Below, piece after piece: positions 45,950 through 58,731 of a stretch of DNA of 64,000 bases. The DNA comes from Paramecium octaurelia (taxonomy: Eukaryota; Ciliophora; Oligohymenophorea; Peniculida; Parameciidae), in the NCBI GenBank assembly GCA_905182995.1, contig CAJJDP010000024.1, positions 493,785 to 557,784 of the forward strand, given 5' to 3'. The position numbers and the translations under genes were made by a program. The notes under the pieces were generated by a model. It searched no databases, was not told where the DNA came from, and saw only the letters and a program-made list of their open reading frames with translations. Positions within the stretch are counted from its first letter, which is position 1. Each line of letters starts with the position of its first letter.

Positions 45950-46780
45950 TCATTTTGAATTTTCATAAATATCCTTCATTCCGTCAAAAATATCGTTGTT
46001 CAAACCCTTTAAAATTGTTTTCATGTCTATTTGCTATTGGCCTACTTATTTTTGCAGTCCTCAAACTCTTTGTGTAAAATATAATTAGAAATACTTATTT
46101 CTTCTAATTTTTTGATTAATAACTAACAATTAGTAATTAAGTACAGTACTTATCTTAAACTAAATGATGCATTCAGAAGTCATCATTGTTAAGTTCCAAT
46201 TACTTAATTCGTTAACCAAACTCATATAAATTTTTTCTTTTTTTCTAACAATCTAATCTATCTTTAAATTAAGTTATCTCTTCTTTTAAATTAATAGTTC
46301 TTTTTAAGTGTTAATAACATCTTCTTGGTATTCTTAAATTTTATCAAATGGTTCATTATGGATCTAATTAATTTTAGTTTGAGTACTCTCTTAATTGTGA
46401 ATGGTATCTTTAATAATTAATTATATGAATAGAATTATAAGGTAATGATTCCTTTAATTTCGAGAAATATTATTATTAAGATATAATATTATAAATTGAA
46501 TTTTCTTTTGAAAATCAACTTTTACTTAATATGATAATCTCAGCTGTTGTTTTATCATTAGATCATGAATTACAATAAATGTTAAGATGTCTATTGATAA
46601 TTTAGAGAATTTAATTTGATCTTATTTGTTAAAGTATTTTCAATAGTTTCAAACATTGAGATCTAGAACACCTAATCGGAAATCAATTTGAGTATATTTT
46701 GTTTTATGATATATTGGTTAGTGATTTTTATTCTAGACTTCAGAACTCTGAATCGAGTAAGATAAAATTTTATTATGCAT
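45950..46780 (-). CDS. coiled-coil-rich gene, exon structure unresolved
   Basis: Upstream of the GSK3-like gene the minus strand holds coding-like sequence, but I could not close a single frame. The best blocks are TIENTLTNKIKLNSL, then a long open frame with EPFDKIQEYQEDVINTQKEL and KIYMSLVNELSNWNL, then KLEEISISNYILHKEFEDC. The last either ends at TGA 46021 or is followed by a separate block MKTILKGLNNDIFDGMKDIY ending at 45950. Candidate starts are ATG 46780 and ATG 46656. Several GTA...TAG strings exist, but none gives a fully consistent model. It could be a real gene with awkward introns or a partly decayed one. Confidence 0.4.
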
Positions 46781-46792
46781 AAAAAAATTAAT

Positions 46793-48774
46793 ATGGGAAA
46801 TATTTTTAAAGTTAAAAAGAAATATCAAGAAATACAGATAAGAGTAATTAAGTCTAGGATACACCTAATATTTTGATGAAGGAAACCAAATAAGGGAACG
46901 TTGATTTCATAAAACTCAATTTGCAAATAATTAATGCAAAAATAGTCTAGGATTCTGTTGATAAAATTCAGTTGGATCTAACTTTCAGAAGCAATATAAA
47001 TTTTTAAATCATAGTTCATACATTTGTTACTGAAACCAAGGGAGGGAAACAGCAGAGGTTTAAATTTAAAATTCAAAGTTCGTAGATATTACAAAATCAT
47101 GCCATCAAGTACATCACAAACATTTAAATGTCCATCAGGATTGAACTACTAATTTCCTACTAAATACATAGAGTTCATGATTAATGATCTTCTAAGATTT
47201 TAGAAAATGAAACTATTCCCAGATTCACACTACCACACTCTAATAATCGAAATGGTAAGTTTATACATCTATGAATATAAAGAGAACTCTTAATTCAAAA
47301 AGCATCCAGATAATTTACTTTTATCGAATAAATTGCAACGAATAAACCAATTAAAATGAATTGATTAATACAAAGCAATTCTCATACACGAAGGCCGACT
47401 TTTTGAAATACATGAACTTTATTGTGTGTTAAATACTCGATTCAATCCTGAATGGAACCCAAACACTATAGAAGACAAAGAATGTGTTATTTGTTTTTTT
47501 TTAATATGATTAACACTGTACTCTTGCCTTGCAAACACCTAGTTGCAAAAATACAAAAAGGAATAGCAAAGGTACTTAGAATCCATCAAAGAAAAGAAGG
47601 AATAATAAGTAATAAAACAAGGCTCAATTATGGGATAATTAAAATCTAAACTAAAGAGGAATAGCTGAAATTACAACAATTAAAGATTAAGAATATGAAA
47701 TATTTCAATGATATTGATGATTTTAATCAAGATAATGAATAAAACGAAAACATCTATGGCACTTAAAGTTATTGTTCATATGATGAAAACTAAAATGAAC
47801 CTGATCATAATTAATTCAAGAATTCAGTTAAAGATAACAGACAACTGAAAATCGAAGATGATAATAACTTAAGAATATCTAATCAATTCGATGAAGACAA
47901 GCAAAAGAGTACTGCCAATCAAAGAAGTCCATGTGATAGAGATTTCTTAAGTAGCTATAAATAATAATAGGAAATGAAAGATTCCAGATAAAACCCTACA
48001 TTCAACTAAAGTATCTCAGATGATAATGAATAAAATCTTAATCTATCTTCTTAATAATAACTCACCTAATAAATGTGTTTAAATTACAAATAATTTAAGA
48101 AATGTCAAAAGGGTGTTAAGACATCGTTATAGAATTTCATTAACATAAAGAGGATTAACAACAACGAATTAATATTTAATTGAATGTTTTTTAATTAATT
48201 TCTTAATAAAATGAGGCATCAAAGCAATAAAATAGAATTAAATCTCTTTCTTAATTTGAATTGCATTAATAACCTTAATAGTTTCAATAATAGTAAGAAC
48301 CGGTAAGCTTGAAAATACCTCAATAATAAAGTTATGGCTTAATATAAAATAATCTATAAGATGATTTGAATTAATTTGGAGATAGGAATTTCACTTAGTT
48401 TAATGATTTTTCATTAAAAACAAACTAATCTTAGATATCCAATTAGTAAGATAAGGATAGTTACAAATCAATTAGACAAGCTGAGTATTTGTAAAATAAT
48501 GAGCGAAGACTTGATCAAAAATATTCTATTAAAAATCAGTTTCATTTATTGAATTGTAAGATCAAGAAGAAGAAAAGAAAGACGCTTTTGATTGATGATG
48601 ATAATTTTATGATTTTAATGACAAACTCATATTTCAACAGGATCTTATTGTTATGGTTCTTCGTCATCATCATAAATTTCAAGGAAGCCTTCTTATCTCT
48701 AAGGTATAGCTTTCTTTCCTTATTATGGGAAGCAGAAGCATTAGGTTGTTGGTAAAACAAATTGTTTGTCTTAC
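46793..48774 (+). pseudogene. decayed MGRN1/LUL-like RING E3 gene with Gln-rich tail
   Basis: The start MGNIFKVKKKYQEIQ has the myristoylation Gly of the mahogunin/LOG2-like RING family. The order then follows that family: a beta-rich domain with INFQIIVHTFVTETKGGK, then GRLFEIHELYCVL, then a RING. But the frames are broken near 46840 and 47390, and at the T-run 47492-47500, where KECVICF and FNMINTVLLPCKHL lie in different frames. The second half of the RING has lost its Cys pairs. From the T-run one frame continues through an Asn/Gln/Asp-rich tail (MKYFNDIDDFNQDNEQNEN) to TGA near 48181; a further Gln-rich block (SLSQFELHQQPQQFQQ) runs on to about 48774. Intron-like GTAAGT at 47251 remains. 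Confidence 0.55.
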
Positions 48775-48846
48775 ATTAATTACTTTCTTTTCTCTAGTTC
48801 TTAAACAACGTTGTCAATATTGGTTAATGAAACATTTTCATATTAA

Positions 48847-51800
48847 TCACCAGCTAAACAGATTGGACTATTAAAATAAAAGTATCTATTACTCTTTCAT
48901 TGGTGTGCAATCTTCGACTGGTTTAGGAGTTGGTTAATAAGTAATGTCACATGCGAAAAGATTCAATCCTTGAATAAATCCTTAGAAAGCATCTGTCAAT
49001 TGATCTTTTCCATAGTAAAGAATAAGGGATGGAGCAACGTAATGGTTGACATTCTTGAATGACAAAGCTCCCTTTCCTTATGAGTGTTCAACAATGACAT
49101 CAGCTTATCTACTCTTTCTAGAATAAGCAAAGTAAATATGGAACCAATCTTTAACAAAGGTCTTTCCTTCAACAATCTATCTAACTTCTGGATTTCCAGA
49201 TCTAGTATTTAATATATATTAATTACCCTAATTGATCAGTGTATGTATATGTGTAGAAGTTAAGAGTTTAATCTCTAGTATCGAAGTAACAACTGAGGGT
49301 ATCAAAGTTAAGTGCATCTTCACCAGCTAGAGTAGATGTCAATCTGAATAACAACTAATCTTTTCCAGATGTCTTACCATTCCATTTGAACCATCCTTGA
49401 ACAGAGTATTATTCAGTTGTTCCGAATCTGTCACCAGAATTAACTGGATTTCCATTGAATTATGAAGCCTTGGCTGAGACTGCTCTGATCAAACCCTTGC
49501 TTGAGCAATCCTTTTAAGGTTATGGATTGCAACTTAAACAGAATGGAGTGTATTCTTCTAATGTATCAAAGAATGATCCTGATCCTAATCTTAAGACTGG
49601 TCTATGGAATTAACCATTGAATGAATAGTATCTGTTTTATGGATCCTTTCCGCCAACTTAGAATAACAATTACTCCATTCTTGGATGTGTAACTTTAGCT
49701 TCTAAGGTGATTGGAGCTTAATTCTCAATTTAATAGAATGCAATAGCCTTATATCTAGTGTAACTGAAATAAGTGTAGATCCAAACTCCTTCAATGTCTC
49801 CAAATGGTTAAGCTAATTCAACTAATTTCTTAGCTTTGTTATTAGCTGTGATGTAGAAGAACCCAACTTTTCCTTAGAAAATAGTTAATAAACCATCTCT
49901 AATATCCTTTGGTGTTTCCTTCTTGTTTGTAAGTCTGGCAATCAATGACCAATCTGGTCTTGCACCTTCGTATTATCCACCTGCCAATCCAGTATATCTG
50001 AACCAGAATCCATAACCATATTAAGTAGTGTCTTTCAAATCATCTTTGTGTAATTCAACATGAACGACTGGACCTTTATCATATTTAGCATTGATGATTC
50101 TGTTTGGTCCTTCAACACATCTCTTTTTGGGGGGAGGTGGTGTTGGAACTGGTCTCAAAGCTGGCTTAACATTTGTCAAGTAAGATCCTTTGCAGAAGAA
50201 TACTTCAAGGTAAGCCATGAATCCACTGTAGACTGGGAATTGTCTTTCTCTTCCAAAGTAGAAATAATGCTTTGGTGACACAAAGTGGTTGACATTGACG
50301 AAACTCAAAGATTTGGCATGAACATGTTTGAATAAGACTTAAGCATATGCCTTTCTCTATTCTCTACTGTATCCAAAGTAAACAAAGTGCCAGTGTAAAT
50401 GTTGATCTTAATGTTGGACATATTGATGAGCATTGGGATTGCCTGATCCTTTCATGTTAGCATATGAATATGTTGAGAAATGGATTTATCCTCCTTTTGG
50501 TTTACCTAACCAAGCAGCCAAGACTCTTTCACCTAACAAGATTTATTGTTTTCTTATGGGTGTATTTGATAATCTGAACATAGTGTGCCAGTTCTCTTAC
50601 AAATCAGTTTCTTCCCACTTGAACCAACCTTAAACTGCATATTCGTCTGGTAACAATAAGTCAATAAATTCTTAGGTGGGTGGTGCATTGTTATCTTCAA
50701 TATCAACATATTTGGAATCTCTTACAAATTGATATGGAATCAATTTTTATGGTGCAACATATGGTTAAGGATTGCATGAAATAGCATATTACAAGAATTC
50801 TTATTCATTAATTAAATATGTTCCAAAACCAATTGCTAAGACTGGTCTGCTGACTTAACCATTGAATCCTGGGAAATCGAAATATTGACCTCCCAAAACA
50901 AATTTCAAATATTAGGGTGCTCCTTAAGATGCTGGTAATGTCACTTATTTAACTAATTAACTATTTGATTGCTTATAGAAACCAGTGGCTTATTAGGAAA
51001 AGGCTGAGTAACTGTAATATACGTATGTCCAAACAGCTTCAATATCTCCGAACACAATAGCGGCAGTTGCTTCCTTTCTTTCAGGTTTATCATGTTAAGC
51101 ACTGAAAATATATTGTTCTTAAGTTTAGAAAATGGTCAACAATCTGTCACCAATCTTGTCATCTCCATGTTCTTAATTTTTGGTTAATTTAGCCACAAAA
51201 TAGGATTAGTCAGTTAAACCACTTTACAATTGTTCTGGGTACAATGTTAAGAATCTCATCCAAAAACCGAAACCATATTCATTGACATCCTTCAATTTCT
51301 TGACTTCAGTTTCAACAGTAGGTTGATCAGCAGAGATGGAACTTGTCAATATGATGTCTGATCCAACTACACATTTAGGTTATCTTTATTGTGGTAAAGG
51401 AATGTCACAACCAGCCTCTTCAGGGACTGGATGATCGTTTTATCTGTAGTTTCCAGGCACAACTCTTTACTTTGATACCTTTCTCTATTGGTATCTGTCT
51501 CCACATTTATCTTTGATTACAATGACTCTCTCCTTCTATTCCTTAATTCTCTATTGGGGTTGTGGTTAAGGCTATTATGATCTTGGCTGTGGTTATGTTG
51601 TTTGTTAGTACTGATTTTAGACTCTTGAGATTTGTTTTAATAAGTATTCAATTAAACCGTATAACATTGCCAATTGGGATCTCTTCTACTCGAATGATCC
51701 TATATGGATATTAAAGAGTAAGCATACTTGATTCAATCACTCTTCTGATTTGATCAGAGATTTGTCTGCTTTAGTCAAATAAAAACTTTCTTTGTGGACC

Positions 51801-52196
51801 ATTATATTGATTTTGGATTGTTTACAATTGTTCATCCAATGTCTCCAATTATTCATCATAAGAGGAATCCTCCATCAAATCGTTTGGATTGGCTATAAGG
51901 ATATTTATGGTAATTACCTGATATCATTTCATTCGTGAATTCTGAGAGTTCTTGGAGTTGTTTCATTTCTGAATCTAATTAGCCATCTTGCAATAATTCA
52001 ATGATCTCTCCCCATGATTCGAAATCTTATAGCATTTATACAAAATCTGTATTTTCGCAATCTAATTCATTTTGCTAATCCAGAAGTGTAGTTAGGTCAT
52101 AATGCAATGCCTGCACAAAGCAAACTAAATAGTTTTTAAAGAAATGTTACCTTGCAGTAGAATAACACCTATCAAAACCAGATGTTTCGTTCTCAT
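48847..52196 (-). CDS. secreted protein with concanavalin A/laminin-G-like repeats
   Basis: 1081 aa after introns 52125-52150, 51893-51917, 51700-51727 and 49202-49226 (26, 25, 28, 25 nt). A signal peptide is clear (MRTKHLVLIGVILLQVCFVQA). Residues 25-160 are acidic and helical; 165-235 are Gln-rich then basic. From about residue 237 to the end the protein consists of repeated 200-250-residue units with the strand pattern and Trp/Tyr-rich motifs of ConA-like (laminin-G) domains. Recurring phrases are YGFGFWMRF / YGYGFWFRYT, VQGWFKWE / VQGWFKWN, and VNHFVSPKHYFYFG / VNHYVAPSLILYYG, with paired Cys between units. The ends are conserved, so the repeats arose by duplication. A cell-surface, secreted or secretory-granule protein that binds glycans is the likely class; the function is inferred. 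Confidence 0.85.
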
Positions 52197-52279
52197 TCTA
52201 TCCGTTTTGAAAAAAAAATAATAAATAATTATAAAACATCATTAATTATTTCATTATAAAGTTGGTGAATCGATTCTTG

Positions 52280-52557
52280 TCTGATTCATCCAATAATAGT
52301 TACAAACCTCTTGTCCTCGCAATTCTTACATCCCGACAGACTCCTTTACCACCTCTCCAATTTATGTACTCATAATATAATGCACAATTCCGCTTAGAAC
52401 AACACATTTTCTTAATATCTTTAGTGGCCAAGCATTGAGGTTTTAATGCGTTTCTAACTATAACTATCCATGTAATCAAAAAATGAAGAATTGGAAATGA
52501 AGAACTATCTGTTAACACAAGTGAATTCTCAATTAAAAAATCTATTTCCATAATCAA
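52280..52557 (-). pseudogene. relic of a CXC (tesmin/TSO1-like) domain gene
   Basis: The minus strand shows KKMCCSKRNCALYYEYINW, then GGKGVC, in one frame. The expected end of a CXC domain (GCKNCEDKRF) follows in the next frame at about 52310-52340. This matches the pattern C-x-C-x4-C-x3-YC-x-C...C-x-C-x2-C of tesmin/LIN54 DNA-binding domains, with some Cys replaced by Tyr or Arg. The run from ATG 52557 gives only about 85 residues and lacks the rest of such a protein. The stretch is also GC-richer than its surroundings. A broken, single-domain remnant is the best reading; a short real gene cannot be excluded. Confidence 0.4.
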
Positions 52558-52695
52558 TGAGGATAATTAAAGTTAGATATAAAAATAAATAAGATTTTGA
52601 ATTAAAATCATATAATTTGAACGTTAACGCTATTAAGATTTGATATTTATGATCAATTGCATTTTTTAATTTGTATGTATGTAATATACTATAAA

Positions 52696-55566
52696 TCAAT
52701 CAATACTTAATTTATTTATTTACCATCCCAACTTCTTTAATTCTTCTACATCTTTATGCTCCTCTGACACCATACTTCCTTAACTGTAAGGCTAAGATTT
52801 CAGATATTTATCAAAAGCATCTCTAACCTGTGAAAGTGAAACTGAGATCACCCTTTCCCTCATTTCATCCACTTATTCATAATTTAATCCAGTAATAATG
52901 TAATCTAATCCCTTATTCTAAGGCTCTATTGGTTGATCTAATCTCTAAAAAACTGTTAATTTGGCCTCCTTCAACTTTTACTCGTCCAAATCCAATTGTA
53001 TGTTGTCAAAGATTTTAAACGTATTTAATAGATTTGGATCTCTGTAACTCCATAGACAAAATGTTCCCATTATTGATCTCACACTACAACCTGACCCATA
53101 TGCTCCTCCTTTCTCTCTTATCTCTCTATGCAAATAACTATTTGAGATGCAATCTCCCAATACTTATATCGCTGGAGTGTCCTCATGAGTAAAGTAAGGG
53201 ATTTTGAATGCTCTGGATGAGCAATTTACTTGTGATGGGATAAGAGATGCTACACTACCAAACTTTTCATTGAATTATTCAATATATTGTGGTTATGGAT
53301 CCATATCAAATCCTGGATACTTATGTCGAATGGAATTTATGAACTATTCTAAATTTTAAATATAATTCGATGATCCATCTTGATGAATAATCACTTCCAA
53401 TTTATGTTTATTCATTATTGTATATAGAATATCAGTCATTTGAAATTCGAAATCATCCACATACATCGATTTTCTTTGATTGTCAGCCTTCAAATAATGA
53501 TGAGCATATTAAAGTTGGAATTTTGTGTTAAAATTTGTATCAGTTAAGTAATACTATTCTGAAATTTGAGAAGTTGCCAATTGAGCTGCATATTATAATT
53601 ATTCATCAAAAATTTGGTTCTACAATGCTACCTTATGATTCCTTAATAATGTTGCCAAATGAGATCTATCTTTAAATTTAACATTGCAACATAATTCAGA
53701 CAACAATTCAAGTGTTTTTGAAACATTCTGATTTAAACACGCTATGCTAAACATCAAATATGTTCCTTTTTTTTGAACTGAGTCATATGATACTTCCAAT
53801 CCCAATGTAAATTCACTAAACATCTAACTAATCTCGGAATGGGTGAAATTTGTTGTTCCGAATTTACCAAACAATTAAACAAAAAAATCTATGTATTATC
53901 TTGTACCTTCAGATATTTCCCCCAAGTTAAACTTGAATTTAAAGAAAGTGAGCCCATTTGTTTTTTATATAGTTTCAAAGACTTTGACGCCTCTAACAAC
54001 ATCTTCATTAAATTGAACTCTCTCAACCTTGGCTGATATGTCTTATAGTTCTATAGTAGGTAGTATCGAAAAATCTGATTCTTCTCTGTTGTCTAAATCC
54101 TTATTCAATTTTATTATTTTATCTATTTCCTCCTGTGTAAGAGTTTTTTAGATCTCTTCCAATTGCTTGGTTTCATTTTATATTAGGTTTTACAAGTATT
54201 TTTTATCTGGCTAACCAAATAATACATATGGATTCAAAAAATGGTCCTTAATTAATTGTTGCAAGTAACCTTGTGAGATTTTAGATTTTAAATTTGCCAT
54301 ATTTTTGTTGAATTCCAAATATTCAATATAGTTTTTTTGATTTATGATTGGGTTAATCAAAAATTTCAACAATTTCAAACCCATTTCTGAAGTAGGCATT
54401 TTGAATTAAACCTCGATCTAATGTAATGCAGCATCCACTTTATCCTATGGAAATTCCTTGGTCAATTATTCCAATATGCATTTAATCTTCTCTTGAATTT
54501 TATTCAAACTTTTTCTATCATCCTCAACTCCTTAGAAGGAAATGCTGAAAACGTGGTTCTCGCCATATTGCTCAAGTCCAACATTTCTACTAAATGATTC
54601 TGCAAGTCCCTCCTCAATTAATGAGTACAATAATCCATTTTGATTATCAAAAAGCACATGAGAAATAATGCTTAAGGCCAATTACTACACATAATCAGCC
54701 TCCTTAATGATTGTTTAAAACGCAAGGAAACATTATTTATCTCCATCTTAATATGGCAATGAAATGATATCAGGAGGTGTTAAAGGCTTGATTTCCTATT
54801 GAGATTATTGTTAATAATTCAGCTTTTGTACTTGGAGATATTGGTTTATTAAATCAAAATTGGGTTGATCAATTCCATAGGAATAAAATATTGCTTTACT
54901 AGGATGAAATGTTTATTTGTAGTAATCTAACAGAGCTTTATGGGTAAGACTTGGAATAGCCTTAGGATCTCCACCAAAGTTATGTTAATAAATAGAGTTG
55001 TTTAATAGGTAAGTTTGCATCTCTTACCAAAACACACTCTCTGGATTTTGCATAGCCCCTTTCATTTCATTATAAACAATTCCTTTATATACCAACTTTC
55101 CTTTTTCAAAATCCAGTCTAGATCCTTCCTATCTGAAATCCAATTCATTTAACGTAGGCTTGAAAACTAAGTCCAATATCACATTCTATAGATTTTCAAA
55201 ATCCTTCTTATTTAATGAAGCAAGTGGAAAGCAAATATAATCGGGACCTGTCCATGCATTCAAATAGGTATTTATGCTACGCTTGATCATAGCCATAAAT
55301 GGGTCTCTGACTGGATACTTTTCGCTTCCACAGCAAATCAAATGCTCCAAAATATGTGGAGTTCCTTGACTGTTTGTAGGCTCGGATCTGAATATTGTCG
55401 CAAAAGTCTAATTTTTATCTTAAGCTTCAAAATGAAGTAATTAAGCTGCTGATTAATGTTCATACAACTTGGCTGTTATCTGAAATTCTGGAATTTCATG
55501 CTGTGACTTCAACTTAAATGATTATTGGTATAGCCTTCTATACTTAAATAATTGATTGCTAAACAT
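52696..55566 (-). CDS. PITRM1: presequence protease (PreP), M16C metallopeptidase
   Basis: PreP degrades cleaved targeting peptides in the mitochondrial matrix. One intronless frame gives 956 aa, the usual length. The inverted zinc motif HxxEH is HILEH at residues 71-75 within GTPHILEHLICCGSEKYPVR, and the distal Glu ligand is E167 in GIVYNEMKGAM. The downstream substrate-binding block is the C-terminal REIREKGGAYGSGC (the Arg/Tyr pair of M16 enzymes). In between lie the two M16 halves joined by a helical linker rich in Lys and Glu (about 430-520). The N terminus MFSNQLFKYRRLYQQSFKLK is basic with no acidic residues, as expected for mitochondrial import. Its start faces the next gene across 866 bp. 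Confidence 0.95.
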
Positions 55567-56432
55567 AAATAAAATATTAAAAATTATATAAGTATGCAAA
55601 ATTCTGAATCAAATTACTTCTATTTACTATTATCAATAATTGACAACAATATTAAGCATAAATCAGTTTTAGCTATTTAATTCTGCTAACTTGTAATAAC
55701 AGTTTATAAAATGTAATTGTTAATTACTGCAGATGGACAAAAGAATATTTTGAAAACGTTCTTATAATTTTAATGAAGTAGAAGCAGTAGTAGGCTCTAT
55801 AAAACTCATATTTAACTATCTCTATACTTTTTCATCTGTTTATACTATTAATATCCCTTTAGTTGGCAATCTTTGTTTAATTTTTATCTAAAATTACTTT
55901 AAGCATCAGACAATTTTAAGGATCACTATTAGAACTACTTTAATTTATATTTAAGATATATCTATGTATTTAACAGTTTATATCCAAGGTATTTATGTAT
56001 AGAAGAGGTTAAACTTAAATCCAAATATTAGAATATAGAAGACTTATATAATTATATTTTTATTTAATTAATTTATGTAATTATTACAAATTATTAAAAC
56101 TATTTTCATATTGTAAAATACGATGAGGGTTCTCAAAATCATCGAATATGCAAGTATTAAGTTGGTTTTCGCACCATATTATACTTTTCTTCATCATACT
56201 AAATATCAAATTTACTTTGATCTTCTAATTTGACTCTAGAGTATCATTAAATATTAAATTTATAATCCATGAAAATTTAATGCTTTGAATATTTTCTTAT
56301 AACATTGTTCTGTTATGTTTAAAGGTTGCTTAATATTAATAATAAAGTTTTATAGTATTTGATTGAAAGTGAGTTTAAGAGGATAAAGTAAACATCGAGC
56401 TGATGTATTAATTATTTGATAAAATAAAATTT
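55567..56432. other. long divergent spacer with a possible relic
   Basis: 866 bp between two divergent starts, unusually long here; it must contain both promoters. On the minus strand at about 56080-56260 a stretch reads KLEDQSKFDIQYDEEKYNMV then RKPTQYLHIR and a TGA. A neighbouring frame continues DFENPHRILQYENS. This looks like the end of a decayed gene. The remainder is AT-rich and featureless. Confidence 0.35.
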
Positions 56433-58599
56433 ATGTACTCTTTGCTGAAAAATATTTAGAGATTTATACGATCCTATGATAATTTTGGTGTCTCCCTGAA
56501 CTTCAACATAAGGAACAGGAAGCAATACCAGAGTGTTTGGGGAGGCATCATTTCAATCGCCATGACCATAGTGCTACTCTATTTTTTTATAACTGGATTG
56601 ATCAGCCTATTATTAAGAGATAAATTTTAGGTAGCATAGTTGTTAATATAGATCGACGTGTAATAACTGCAGAATATGAATCCTGATTACCAGGAAATGA
56701 ACATAACAAATTTCATGTTTGCCATTAAACTTGACAATCCCTTCTCTCTTTATTATCCAAATGAAAATAAAACACCCTTTTAAATTGTGATGAATTAAAT
56801 GCAAATATCTACATCAGCAGACGGAACGCGCAATAAAACAGCGTTGCATCAGATTCTCTTTGAATAATGTAGTGATACACATTTTAAGAATCTTAATTAA
56901 GAAGGCTTTTAGGAAGTAAAAGCTGATTTAGGTTCTTATTTATGTCTCCCTCTCAATTTTAGTTTGAAGCTAAAAGGCACATTCAACTCAGAGTTCTTCT
57001 TGTATCCTGCCTTAAAAGTGTCAATCTGCTATACAAAAGACTGTTATACTAAGGAGTAGATTGAGTATCTCGCTTAAAATAAATCTATTTTTGTCTCATT
57101 ATCAACGCTGATTCAATCTTCTATATACATGAGAAACAGCAAAGACAACCATCTTTTTAGGTATTTGAATTCAGATTTCTACCTCCAAACAACTCTTTTG
57201 GAAGAAAGCAAAGCTGATATATTTTTTAAGAACAATAAAATCATAGTTGAAAACAGTCTTTTGAGTTTATACAAAGAAGAGGAGAAAAAAGACTTCTGGT
57301 CCTTCCAATTATATAACTATCGGGAATTTAAGGTATCAGGTGATTATCATTTAGGGTTATCATGATTCTCCGAGTACTTTATTTTCATTGAATTTTAGAA
57401 TAAGTCAAGATTATGAATAACATAAAAAAACTGCAGAAACCATTGATTCATTTTTGTCCTATTTTGGTGGGATATTAAAAATAATTTCATCCATCTTTGG
57501 CTTAGTTGCTCTATCATACAATGAAATGGGGTTAAAAATATCATTAGCAAATCACTTATATTAATTCAATATCCCAAAGAAAAGAAATGGAAAGTTTGAG
57601 TTCTCATATGATAAGCTATTAAGTGTGATCTAAAACTCTCTAAATAGAGTGAGTGAACTATAATCGAAACTAAAACAACACACCAAATCCTTGGTGAAAA
57701 CAAGTATGGTTATGCGGGTTTGGAATAGTTAAAGGTTTCAAAATCATTCAATTTCAAATTAGTAATCATTGCAACGGGATTAGTAAGAGACCCCTTAGAT
57801 AGATCAATTGTAATTCTAAAAGTATGTGGAATAATTATAAGATTATAAAGGAAATTTTTTGTAAAGATTGATAACTGCTTTTAATTCTACAAGACATGAT
57901 CTAAGATTAGGGATCAATTTTATTCTTTATTAATTATTGTGGTGTTCTTGTTGCGAAGAGGTTGAAATAACCAAGAAGATGCTCAGATAATGTAAAACGG
58001 TTATCGATAAGGATCTTGATATTGTTCATTTGTTGTAGAAGATTTAAGAGATAGATAAATTAAAATCTATTATTCTGGAAAAAGATTAGATTAAAGTTTT
58101 CAGTTATACGCCAAAACCTATTATTAACATCGATCCAACTTATTAGCATTAACCTATGGAGGATGCCAAAGCCATTGACTTATTCTAATAATTAAACCAA
58201 TAGAGACGAAAAAAGAAGATCAAAAAATATAATTATTCTTTAAATAAACCAAAGAGATTGATGAAAATTTATGATTCTTACAGTAGATTGAAATAATAAT
58301 AACATAAAGATTAAATAAACCAAAGGATTATTCAGCTTTTAGGTCCTACAATTGAAATGATATTTTTAAAGTATTATGAAATCTAAAACATGGCCAAAAG
58401 AATGAATATTGAAACAACTGAAAACTTTGAGAATGGAAATCCATAGGTTGAATTCCAAATAGAAGTACCCCTACCAGAGAATTCTTAAAATAATACACAA
58501 AGAGTGATTTAACCAAAATTAGATTCAAAAATAATAAAATTTCAACAAATTACTCCAAAGAATTTGTTGGAAAAAGATGAATTTCTCTATTCAGATTGA
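56433..58599 (+). CDS. ciliate-family transmembrane protein, unknown function
   Basis: 714 aa after intron 57333-57354 (22 nt). It starts MYSLLKNIQRFIRSYDNFGV, followed by NIRNRKQYQSVWGGIISIAM and a first membrane segment (TIVLLYFFITGLISLLL). A lumenal or extracellular domain of about 280 residues follows, with Cys pairs such as VSICYTKDCY. The second membrane segment lies in FGGILKIISSIFGLVALSYN (about residue 330). The long cytosolic part has a coiled-coil stretch and the block DLDIVHLLQKIQEIDKLKSI, then KVFSYTPKPII. This combination marks a large family found in Paramecium and Tetrahymena; no biochemical role is known to me. The C terminus is polar. Confidence 0.85.
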
Positions 58600-58731
58600 A
58601 ATAATATATTATATCTTTTTATTATATTATTAGGGTTATGATATTTATGTAATATTTTAATTACATACATAATACTATACCAATTCATGGCGAAAAAATC
58701 CGAATAAAACATAAAGTTAATAGGGGAAATT

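Noticed and set aside
52300-52440. Structural RNA (5S rRNA, SRP or snRNA) in the GC-richer patch
   Set aside because: No matching conserved motifs of these RNAs; Cys spacing fits a CXC-domain relic better.
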